NCBI GenBank assembly: GCA_002104945.1
Contig: MCFH01000010.1
Location: forward strand, 62,001 to 126,000
Length of the DNA stretch: 64,000 nt
Source: Piromyces finnis
Taxonomy: Eukaryota; Neocallimastigomycota; Neocallimastigomycetes; Neocallimastigales; Neocallimastigaceae
Direction of reading: 5' to 3'
Below are positions 45,560 through 56,652 of the stretch, piece after piece. The stretch's first letter is position 1. Each line of letters opens with the position of its first letter. The notes below the pieces were generated by a model. It was not told the origin of the DNA and ran no database searches. It saw nothing but the letters and a program-made list of their open reading frames with translations. Made by a program: the position numbers and the translations under genes.

Positions 45560-46693
45560 TTATTTTTCTTTTTCTTTATTAAAGTAGTTTTTTATTTTAC
45601 TTCCAAATAATGGTGGAATTAAAGCTAAAATTGAGATAGGAATTATTTTTGCGAAAAATCCAGCATTAAATATATCTTTTGTAGAATTTAATGATAATAA
45701 GATGAAACCAGCTTGGGTCGAAAAAATATTATAAGATAATAATCCGAGTAGATTTGTTAAAAAGAAATGTGGAAAAAATTTTATTTTTAATAGAGGGCTT
45801 GCTATATTTACAAACCTAATAATTAATATATTTTATTTTCAAAATAATAATAATATATAATAATATGTACAAATAAATAAATATGATATATTTATATATA
45901 TATATGTATTATCATTGAATATACATACCAATTTGGAGTTATTGGGAATAATCTAATAAATAATAAATAAAAGAATAAATTTCCTTCATTTTGTTTGATT
46001 TTAATTTCTAATGATTTAATTTTATCCTTTGCATAATAATTAAGTAAAGATCCTAAACATAATTTAGAAATAAAATAACAAATAGAAGCACCAATTGAAG
46101 ATAATAATACAACCATAATAATTCCTACTTCCCCAAATAATGCACCTTAATTTTGCAATATTTACATAATTAGTATTATAATAATGATAATAAACATTAT
46201 AAAATGTTAAATATATATATAATACCTCCAAGGATATTCTTAATTATGGAATAATAATAACAACAATGTAATAATTTCAAAATATATTTAGAATTAATCA
46301 TATAAATTTTAAAAATTACTTTTTTTTTTTTTTTGTATTTAAATTTATATTTCATACCATAATTATGCTTCCTGGAAGACCAAAAGATGATTTCCATATG
46401 TATATATATGAATATACAAAAATTAATTTTTTCATATTTTCATTTGAATATTCGATAAAAAAAGTACTAAGAGTTTTAGCATCCTCTAAAGATTTTGGTA
46501 AAACTAAAGCTTCATCGGGTAATTCAAAATTCTTTTTAACGTATATAACTAAGAATAATAATGTTACAATTGCAAATATAGCTAATAATGCAACTTTTGA
46601 TAATATATTCCATAAATTTCCTCTTTCTTCTCTTGAAATACTGTCTATGTAAATTGTAGTATTATCTTTAACTTTATCCTTATTTTCATTCAT
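45560..46693 (-). CDS. TMEM41/VTT (DedA-superfamily) membrane protein, 273 aa
   Basis: Exons (minus) 46693-46358, 46238-46226 (13 nt), 46145-45929, 45815-45560. After a charged 30-residue head there is a first helix (VALLAIFAIVTLLFLVIYV), then the VTT core: FGLPGSIIMNILGGALFGEV, LLSSIGASICYFISKLCLG, FIRLFPITPNW, ASPLLKIKFFPHFFLTNLLG and a last helix ending before KIKNYFNKEKEK. The G-x-P-G and R-x-x-P-x-x-P-N-W motifs are those of TMEM41/VMP1/TVP38. TMEM41B and VMP1 are ER phospholipid scramblases acting in autophagy and lipid-droplet biology; a similar ER role is inferred. The 13-nt microexon encodes the N-I-L-G-G turn and is required for frame. Confidence 0.88.
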
Positions 46694-47756
46694 TGTTTAT
46701 TTCTCTTCTTTTTTTTTTTTAAATAAAAAAAATTATTAAATTTTATTTTTTAGTTTCTAAATAACCTTCCATAATTACACACATCACATTGATCAAAACT
46801 TTATTTATTCATTACAAAATGCCTTCACTTACAAAATCTTTATTCATAAAATTTTCTAAAAAATCAATTTACAATTCCACACGTTCTTATTTATAAATAA
46901 GAATTAAATATAAACACCATAAATTTTAAAAATATTATATACAGTTTTCTTTAATTTTTTTTATATTTTTTATATTTTTTATTTTATTTTTTATTATTTA
47001 CATGATATAAATTTATAAACATAATTATTTAAATAAAAAAATAGATATAAAACAGTTTCTTTACCTAAATATATATATAAAAATAATTATATATTAATAT
47101 GATAACATTATTATATAATATTAATTTTATCAATAATAAGCTCATTATGGGTATGTTGTTTCTCAGCATCGAATTAAAAACTCTTAGAGTGGTGCATGAA
47201 CATTAATTTAATCCTCGCTTATTATTTTATTTATTAATTAAAAAAATATTTACCTTTATATTTCAGATTAGCTCCTTATTTACATATATTTCAATTATCA
47301 TTTATACATCTATTTTATTTAAAATAATATAAATATATTAATACACCTTTTTTATTCTAAATAAAAATTAATATTTATTTTTTTTGTTTCTCAGGGTTAA
47401 AAAGCTCTATAATTTTTTCGTTTCATTTATATTTAACTTTAAATATAATCAAATAAGTAATTATCATCCTTGAAACATTTTTTTTATATCTTTTCAAAAT
47501 AACAATTACCTCTTATCAAAATAATTTTCATTGTTAAGGAGGAAGATTAAAATTTTCACTTTTCAATATCTTAAATACTTTAACCGAATTATTAAAACGA
47601 TTGGTTTAAAATAATGCAATATTATTGGTTTATGTATGTATACATTAGTAATACAATACAAGATAATAATTATAATAATTATGTAACTTTGTAAATAAAA
47701 TATTTAATAATACTTAAATAATTATTTATTAATTTTAAGTAAAAGAAAAAACAATA
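46694..47756. other. Divergent intergenic with a higher-GC island
   Basis: About 1 kb between the VTT protein and PPIL3 start codons. It holds a 25-codon ORF at 46819-46896 and a compositionally distinct, inverted-repeat-bounded patch at 47132-47226; both are discussed as findings. No established gene. Confidence 0.5.
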
Positions 47757-49103
47757 ATGGTAAAATTCATAAAAATGAATTTAATATTATAATATTTTTA
47801 TTTAAAAATAATATTAATTTTAAAACAGTCTGTTATATTGGATACAGATTTAGGAGAAATCAAAATAGAAGTTTTCTGTGAAGCTGTTCCGAAAACAGCA
47901 GAAGTATGTAACATAAAGATAAATGTTTGAAATACTATTAAATTTTTGAAAATTAAATATTTCAAATTGTATAAAGAATTTTTTAGCCCTTTGTGCCTCA
48001 GGATATTATGATAATTGCATTTTTCATAGGTAAATTAATTTAATATCAATTCCAATAAAATATTACACTTCATATTAACAAATTATAACTTAAAATCAGA
48101 AATATGAAAGGTTTTATGATACAGGTAAACTTAATATAAAGAATTATAATTATGAAAATTTCTTAATATTAATTTTCATATGAATATTCATTTTATTTAT
48201 GTTTTTTTAAAAAAAAAAAAAAAATATTAAAGACTGGTGATCCAACAGGTATAAACAATTTTTCTTAATAAATCAACAAATTTGAATTTTTAATAAAAAA
48301 AAATATAAAAATAATAATTTGTAATTATAAGGAACTGGAAAAGGTGGAACATCAATTTGGGGAAAACCTTTTGAAGATGAAATTAAACCAACTTTAAAGG
48401 TAAAAAATGATATAATTGAACTAAAATATAAAATTATATTATATTATATTATATTATATTATATTATTATGTATTATGTATTATTATAATATTTAAATTG
48501 TAATTATCTTCATTATTATTTCTAAATAAAACAATAAAAAGCATAATCGTCGAGGAATAGTTTCAATGGCTAATAAGTAAATACATATTTTTTGATATTA
48601 TTAAAATTAAATATATCCTATTTCCTATACATTTTTTAAAAATCTTAAATCAAATATTAATTCTTTAATTAAAAATAACAACACTTTTTTAAAAGTGGAC
48701 CTGACACAAATAAATCCCAATTTTTCATAACATATTCAAAGCAATCGCATTTAGATACTAAGTATACTGTTTTCGGAAAGTATGTTATTCAAGAATAAGG
48801 AAATTGACAATTCATTTTTCTAAAAAATAATTTTATATTAAATATATATATATTAATTTTAAAAATAGGGTCATTGATGGAATGGAAACATTAGAAGCTC
48901 TTGAAAAGATATCTGTTGACGAAAAATATCGCCCAATTCAAGAAGTAAAAATAAAATCAGTCAAGATATTAGCCAACCCAAGTAATTATATATTATATCT
49001 ATAAACTCAATGTATTAATAAAGCATTTAGTAAAATTAATTTACCATATATATATATATTTTTTAAAATAAATATAATTTTAGTTGCTGACAAAGAATCA
49101 TAA
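47757..49103 (+). CDS. PPIL3: PPIL3-type cyclophilin (peptidyl-prolyl isomerase), 163 aa, ten exons
   Basis: Exons 47757-47759 (ATG alone), 47829-47903, 47977-48029, 48100-48124, 48233-48248 (16 nt), 48332-48399, 48542-48576, 48696-48779, 48869-48981, 49084-49103. The product is collinear with human PPIL3 (161 aa): [108 protein letters not shown]. Catalytic Arg (FHRNMKGF), Phe/Met-Gln and QFFIT residues are present; the usual active-site Trp region is the PPIL3-type HLD. PPIL3 is a nuclear cyclophilin found with spliceosomes. An ATTAT pentanucleotide array lies in the intron at about 48432-48472. Confidence 0.94.
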
Positions 49104-51020
49104 AATAATATATAAGAATTTATCAATTAAAGTTCTATAATTATAAATGTAATATATCCATATTAAACCTTAGAACTAACTATTACAGCTTGTATAAAAA
49201 TAATACTTAATAGTAAAAAATAAATATAACTGTATCATTCATTTGATAACAATTACTTTTCACCTAATTTATAATTAGAAATATTAAAATAAATTACATT
49301 TAATAAATTTATTCAATCTATCTAAATATTTCAAGTATATTAAAGCATATTAACATTATTATTTTTTAATCTTATAATACAGATTTAGATTTTTTTAATT
49401 ATAATATTTAGAATTTTTAATGAAGCGGAGATTAATATGTATATAATATATTTTTTTAATAAATTTATTAATTTTTTTAAAAAAATTTTATTTAATATTA
49501 AAATATTTTAAAAAGTAAATTTATTATATATATTACTTAAAAAGTAATATGAATTTTATAAAAATCATTTATTACTATTATTACTATTATTTTTACCTAT
49601 ACTAATTAGGATATATGTTTTCTTAAAACATATTGAATATTTTATATAAAACCTATATTAAAACTCATATAATAATAGTATATAAATTGTTATTAATTTT
49701 AGCTATAAATATGATGTAATTAATTTGAAGCTAGATAGAATAGTTCATAATAATGATTTATTGCTTTTTGTTTATTTGAGATTCTAAAAATATAAACTTT
49801 AAGGTTTGATGACCTCAAAAAAAAAAAAAAAAAAGAATATATTTAAATTATATAATACTAAATTTACACAGATAAAAGAAAACATCATTAAGAAGGAGTC
49901 ACCTATTAATAAATTTTTTTAAAAATAATAAATATACTATGTATTGAAATTTAATCTTTTCATATATGATATATTTACATTATTTAATTAATTCTTAACT
50001 ATATGTTTTGAGCTTTGTTATGGATAATATATAATTAATTTATATTTTTTAAAATGTTCATTTGATTAAATATTTAAAGTTTTAATTTTTTTTTACTTTT
50101 TTTTTTTTTTGAAAATAAAAAGTAATAATCAAATTAAACTTTACTTAAATTAATGATTAAATAATTAATTAATATATTATCCAAATTAAATAATATATTG
50201 TATTAATATAAGTTTTTATTTCATATAAAATATTTATTTAATTTTAATTTTTATTTTTTATATCTTTTCTTAATTTATCACTTAAAAATTCATTATATTT
50301 TATATTTAAAATTTAATTTATTTTCATTAATTTAAATATATTTTATTATATTGTTAATATATAGCTATATATATTATTTAATTATCCAATTAAAAGAAAG
50401 AGTATAATTAAAAAAGAAAGTGTTATAAGAGAATATTGGTTTTAAAGTATTCCTTTTTTGTATTAAGTGTCTTTAAACATTCATTAGTATTTAAACAATT
50501 TTAACATTATTGTTTTAATATTATTTAATTAGAAAAACAATTATTGAAAGATATTGTATATTTAAGAATAATTAATTTAAAAAAAAAAATAAAGGCTTAT
50601 ATAATATTAAAAAATAATTATTAACTTTAATAACAATTAGTTAGTTTTTTATAATAAATATATTTTTAAAAAAGATAATAGTTTATAGAAAATATACCTG
50701 TTATTTCAAATGATTAATAGTAATTACATATAATTATTGTTAAATAGCAAAAAAAATTAAATTGTATTTTAAAAAGGTATTAAATTGCTTTAAATTCTTT
50801 TAAAATAATATATACTATACTTAACAATATCAAAAAAAAAAATAATAATAATAAAATAAACCTATATAAATATAATAAAAAGGGGGGGAAAAATAGTCTA
50901 TGTAATTTATACATGAAATAAATAAGCATTTCTTATTCTATTCATAATTTATCATTTAATTTAAAATAAAAAAAAAAAATACATTTATAATTTTAATTTC
51001 CTCATAAAAGTAATTAAGAG
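49104..51020. other. 1.9 kb intergenic, nothing recognised
   Basis: Between PPIL3 and the TEAD-like gene. I looked here specifically for exons of a TEA DNA-binding domain and found none; stops are dense in every frame and tryptophan codons rare. Confidence 0.55.
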
Positions 51021-54000
51021 ATGTTATGTCAGCAAAGAGAAGATAATGAAGAACTTCAATTACTTCAACCTGATAAATTTTATGATAAAATTCAAGGGAA
51101 AATGCTTCAATTAAAGAATAATAAATCACAAAAATTAATGGTACACATACTATTCTATTATATAATTATAGTATTATATTTAATACTCTATTAAATATCA
51201 TTTTTAAATAAAATGTTTAAATATATTTTACAGACAAATGAGGAGCTTTTACAAAACCAAGGTATTAATACATAAAATTATATTTAATAAAAAAGAAAGT
51301 AATAAATATAAAAAAGTAATTTAAAAATTCTAAATTATAATATCAAATATTAATAAATAATAATAATTAAATATTGGATACATAGCGAGGAGGCAATCAT
51401 TAAAAAATGCATATTTTTCATCACAGTTTGATAATTTAAAAAATAAAAACTCTTCAATATATAGATATAGAAATAATAATTTAGCACATTCATTTTCACT
51501 ACAAAATTATTTAAATTCAGAAAGTTATAATGATATTATTTTTCAACAACAACAGCAACAGCAGTTACAACAATTATCTTCATCACAAGAATTACCTTTT
51601 CATTTATTACCATTCCATAACAACCCAATAAATTATAATACAAATCCATCGTCATTATATCAAAACATGAAGAACCCGTTTTTTGTAGACCAATCTATTT
51701 CACAAATTCAAGAATCACCTTATTCATCAATTGGTATATCTTCACATGCACAAGGACCACCTATTTTTTCATCGCTATTATCCTCTCAATATTCAAAGCA
51801 AAACCATCAACAACTTCAAAATGTATATGTTAATGAGGCACCAAATAATGAAAATGCAAATAAAGATGAAATCAAAAGTTTTAATATTACCTCTAATTTA
51901 AAAAAGGATGAATTTAGTAACTCTATAAATAACAAAATAGAAAGTAATAATGTTAAAAAAAGCAAAGATTCACCCATAAGTAAAGAAAAAAGTGAAAAAA
52001 TAAATATTGATTCCAATGAAAACTCTAATAGTAATAAAGATAGCTCACTTATAAATTTAGAAAATAAAGATGAAAAAGAAATTAAAAATGAGTACACTAC
52101 TAAAATAAAAACAAATGAGGATTATAATGAGAAATTGTTAAATAATAGTAAAAAAAATAAAAATTATAAAATTGATAATATTAATTATAATGAAAATGAT
52201 AATAAAAAAACGGAGTCGATTGTTTTTAATGCTATGGCTTCACCTCCATTTAATAATATAATTAATAGGAATGTTGATAAAGAATTCGATAATAGCTTTT
52301 CAAAATCAATACAATTACAATCACCTCAATCACAATCGCCAATATCAATAATAGAATTTAAAAAACATACACCAATTCAATTACGATCTCCTCAATCTCA
52401 AACTCAAACTCCACAACAAAGAAAATCACCACCATTTATCATTCCAACAAAAAAAGTAGGTATTTTAATTTCACCTGAAGAAGAACATAAATTATTATCA
52501 ATATCTCCTTCAAATAATGTTAAATTCAATAAATTAAACGAAAAATTAAAGAAAAATATTGAAGAAACTGAAAATAATTTAAGTACCTCTCCAAAACTAT
52601 TAAATAATGATAAAAATAAAAATTTTAATTCTATAAATTCTATCCACAATAATTCTAATATAACGAAAGAAGTAATTAATGAAAAAAACACCGAGAATCC
52701 TATTAACGCAAATAATAATGAAATATTTTCTTTAAATGCATCAGAGAATAATATAATAGAAGAAAAGAATATTGATAACAAAATATTAGATAAAAAGAAA
52801 ATTGAACTGATTGATGATGATGAAATAAGTACAGAAGAATTAGATTCAGTTGATGAAATTACATTCATAAAAAAAACCGATCATACTAATGAATTAGCAA
52901 CAATTAAAGAAATAAGTAATCAAATGGAAATAGATGATTTAAATACTTCATTAACTAAAAATAATAAAGAACAAAATGAAGAATCAGCACAAATTACAGA
53001 AAATATCAACAAAGAATTTGAAATTTCAAAAAATAATAAAAATATTAACACAGAAAACAATATGAATATTCTACAAGCACAATCAAATTTAAATGAAACC
53101 CAAACCTATCAAAAGCATAATTATCCAATTTCTGATTCAATAAAATATCCTAATTCAATTTATCCACCAAGAATGAATACAATAAATTCAGGATTTAAGG
53201 GATATTTCCATAGCAATCCATATATGAAATTAAAATCTATGGATAATATAACAAATAACTATAACTATATTTCACAAAGAAGTTATTTTTACCCTCATAA
53301 TATACATAATCATTTTTATTCAAATTTATCAACACCAAATCAAGCAATTTCTCCACAAAACTATTTTTTCTATCAACAAAATAATAAAAATATGTTACCT
53401 TATTCATCCCTTCACAAAAAGATAAACTCAAATAATCCATATTACATGTATTATCATCATCGTCCAATATACCATCCTTATTCCTATAAATTTTATCATA
53501 CCTATAATAATAATTTATATAATAACAGTACAATACCCTATAATTATCAGAAATATGGATATAATAACTATTACGGAGATATGTTTGATTTTTCGTATAA
53601 TAAACCTTCAACAAAATCTCCAATAAAAATACCACCACTTTCAGCATTTTTAAAAGAGGATTCCAATTCACATTCCATAAAAAATTTATATAATCCCATA
53701 ACAAATAAAAAATTATGTAAATTAAAAATAAAATCAACTAATGATAAAACATTAAAGTCTGCATGGCAAAATAAGAAACGCTATTTAAAAATAAAAGAAA
53801 TTGATGGCGTTAAATATGGCCATTTTTCATTAAGATATTTAAATTTCTTCTTAATGAAAGATAAAAAGGATGAAAATAGTCATCAGAAAATGGAAAATTA
53901 TATGACATTAGCTGAATCGATAATACCCAATAATGTTTATAAAATTGTTGATATTACATCAATACCAGAAAATAAACTTCCAGATTATCAAAATATTTTT

Positions 54001-54525
54001 GATAAATATATACAATCTACTGCTTTCATGTCATTAAAAATTAATTTTCTAATTCCACAAAAATTTAATAATAACTTATTTATGAATACATTTATTTTTG
54101 AAACTAATGTATTCAGAAGAATAAAATGTATCACTACTGTTTATTCTTTTGGAAAAAAAATTCTTGAAACGGATGAAATTTGTAATTCATCTCTAAAAGA
54201 TAATAAGTTCATTATGGATTTTGAATTTGTAAATAAATTTTTTACCGATTTTCTTTCAAAATTTGAAGAATTTAAATCTTATGAAGAAATACAATTTGCT
54301 TTAGAAAATCTTACTGTCATGCAGGTAAATATTTATAAATTAATTCTTTTTATTGTTTTATAATATGAAAAAACTAATAATATATATATATATTAATAGC
54401 AATTTAAAGATATAACAATATTTAATAATGAACCAAGAACTTGGTTAATACTCGGCTATCAATTTGGTATAGGAGATGGAAATGTTGATATCGCCAAAGT
54501 AAAAGATCTTGGATATAGTGAATGA
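51021..54525 (+). CDS. Large Asn/Ser-rich protein ending in a TEAD-type YAP-binding domain, 1070 aa
   Basis: Exons 51021-51140, 51234-51261, 51386-54324 and 54400-54525. Residues 1-830 are disordered: a short charged start, a Q-rich run (QQQQQQQLQQL), Asn/Lys/Glu tracts, SPQSQSP-type repeats and a Tyr/His/Asn-rich stretch. The C-terminal ~220 residues are a folded domain that follows the TEAD YAP-binding domain: YGHFSLRYLNFFL, YKIVDITSIPENKLPDYQNI, FMSLKINFLIP, ITTVYSFGKKILETDE (TEAD: CSTKVCSFGKQVVEKVE), FVNKFFTDFLSKFEEF, ALENLTVMQ (TEAD: VLENFTILQ), ILGYQFGIGDGN. In TEAD this immunoglobulin-like fold binds YAP/Vestigial-type coactivators. No TEA homeodomain-like region is visible upstream. 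Probably a transcriptional regulator (inference). Confidence 0.75.
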
Positions 54526-54957
54526 AAACTTTTATACATATTTTTTTAAAAAAGATCTATTAAAATTTATAAAATAATAATAATAATAATTAATGAAAAT
54601 ATAATAGATTTAATTTCTTTTTTTTATATTTTTTCTTTTCTTTTCTTGCTTTTTTTTTTTTTTTTTTTTTTAATATTTATGTAAAATGTTTGTTCTGTTA
54701 TTAATGTTATACAACTTAAATTAATAACATATTCTAATTTATAAAAAAAAATTTTTTTTCTTAAAATATCTATTATTTTGTTATATGTAAAAAATATATC
54801 TAAAAATTTTGAAGTTAATAATAATACAATATTAATTGTATTATGAATTTTGAATTTAAGAAATGAATTAAAAAAAAAAAAAGAAAAAAGAAAAAATAAA
54901 AAATAAAATTAAAATATATATATAAATAACAAAATTAAAATTTTTAAAGATTTTATA
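54526..54957. other. Intergenic
   Basis: 432 bp of homopolymer-rich DNA (T24 near 54649-54672) between the TEAD-like and G-patch genes. Nothing coding. Confidence 0.6.
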
Positions 54958-55129
54958 ATGCAAAAGGTAACTTTTTTTTGTTTTTTGTTATTATAATTTT
55001 TATAAATTTCGAAATTCCTTTATTGCATCTTTTCTCACTCTTTATAATTTAATTTCTTTTTCTTTTTCTATTTCTATTTCTATTTCTATTTCTAACAAAT
55101 TATATATTAATTTATTTATAAATTTATTA

Positions 55130-55186
<57 letters not shown>

Positions 55187-56374
55187 AATTTGAATTACAT
55201 TTTAAAGTCAATAAATTTTGTTAAAGGACCTCTCTTAAGTTTTGATAATGATGAGGAAAATACAATAAAAGATAATGCTAATAATAAAATTGCAAAAGAT
55301 AAAAAGGACATAGCTTCCTTATATAGAAAAATTATTTCATCAGCCTCAACAGCAAAAAAAGAACCAGAAGATATACGAAATCCATTAACATTTTATATTA
55401 ATAGACAAATTAATAAAGAAAAAATAAAGAATAAAAAAATTAGTGAGTATTATTCATTAATTAGAAAAAATATAAAACATTTTTAATTTATTATATTTTA
55501 TTCATTTATATATATATATTATTGTTATTGTCATCACCATATTATCATAACTTAAAAAACAAAAATAAAATAATAAAAAAAAAAAAAAGCAAATGTAAAA
55601 TCAAAGAATGAAAAAGAAGAATGGCATAATAATTCAAATTCATTATCAAAAAACAAAAATGAAAGTTTCTATTGTAATATATGTAAAATGATTGTTAACA
55701 TTCCAAAAATGAAACATATTCATGGTGTACCTCATATTCTTTCAAATAAAGAACTGGAAAATAATGGTAATCAAGCTGAATTTCATTTAAATGGTGATAA
55801 TGTTGGTTATCAATTATTAGTAAAGCAAGGCTGGAATGAACAAAGTGGACTTGGAAGTAATGAAGACGGTAAATTATATCCTGTAAGAGTAAATTATAAA
55901 CATGATAAAAAAGGTATCGGAATTAAAGAAAGGCCTATTATAAAAAATCAAAAACAAAAAGATGAACGATTACTTGAAGAAAGTAAAGCAGAAAAATTAT
56001 ATAATAAATTGAGTTATGAAGATAAATATTCTTCACTATTACCATCAAATATATATAAGTATGATTCAATATCAAATGAAGAATATTCAATTTTGTCAAA
56101 TATAAACCAGGAATTTCAAAATACTTTGCCAAATCCTTCACCTACTGTTTCTCAATTACGTAAACATCAAAAAACAATTGAAACATTAGATTTAGCAAAA
56201 AAGAAAGGTATAATTTTAAATTCTGGTGATTCATCTACCTCTTTCGTTAAACAAGATAAAATCTTGAAAAAAATAATAAAAAAGCAACGTAATAAAGAAA
56301 AAAAGGAATTAAAAAATAAAATACTAAAAGAGGAAAAATCAAGACTAAAACTTCTTGAATATTTAAAAAATTAA
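54958..56374 (+). CDS. G-patch and zinc-finger protein, GPANK1-like, 342 aa
   Basis: Exons 54958-54966 (nine bases, M-Q-K), 55208-55442 (ending at a consensus GTGAGT donor) and 55590-56374. A polar N-terminal half is followed by a C2H2-like finger, FYCNICKMIVNIPKMKHIHG with HGVPHIL (about 105-130), then a G-patch GYQLLVKQGWNEQSGLGSNE...KGIGIKE (about 150-190), then a lysine-rich helical C-terminus. Finger then G-patch with HxxxPH spacing resembles GPANK1-type proteins. G-patch domains activate DEAH-box RNA helicases such as Prp43, so a role in splicing or ribosome biogenesis is inferred. The first intron contains a 49-base poly(A) run and a CTATTT array. The nine-base first exon is chosen because it gives a start codon and keeps phase 0; it is less certain than the rest. 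Confidence 0.8.
55136..55184. repeat. 49-base poly(A) run in an intron
   Basis: Uninterrupted A from 55136 to 55184, within the first intron of the G-patch gene and about 25 bases before its acceptor. A (CTATTT)n array lies just upstream near 55067-55094. Confidence 0.95.
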
Positions 56375-56652
56375 TAGCAACATTTTTTTAACTCATTAAC
56401 TATCTTAATTATTAACTTTTTAACATTTCTTTTATATTTTGTACAGTTCACTATGTAAATTTTTTATATTTCATTTCTATTTTATTTCTTATTTCAACAT
56501 TTTCATTTTTGTCAAGCATTCCTTAGTTATAATTTAGTTTAAATCTAACCCAGATTTTAATTTTTTATATTTATTTATTTATCATAATTAAATATTTACA
56601 TTAAATTATTGAAATAATAAAAAAAAAAATAATAAAAAATATTTAATAATCC

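Noticed and set aside
47135-47223. Possible tRNA with AATAAGC/GCTTATT acceptor stem
   Set aside because: The 7-bp ends pair, but there is no D-loop GG, no GTTCRANNC T-loop and the length and internal spacing do not fit a tRNA even with an intron.
53237-53737. Minus-strand 166-codon Tyr-rich frame
   Set aside because: Shadow of the Tyr/His/Asn-rich region of the TEAD-like gene in the opposite strand.
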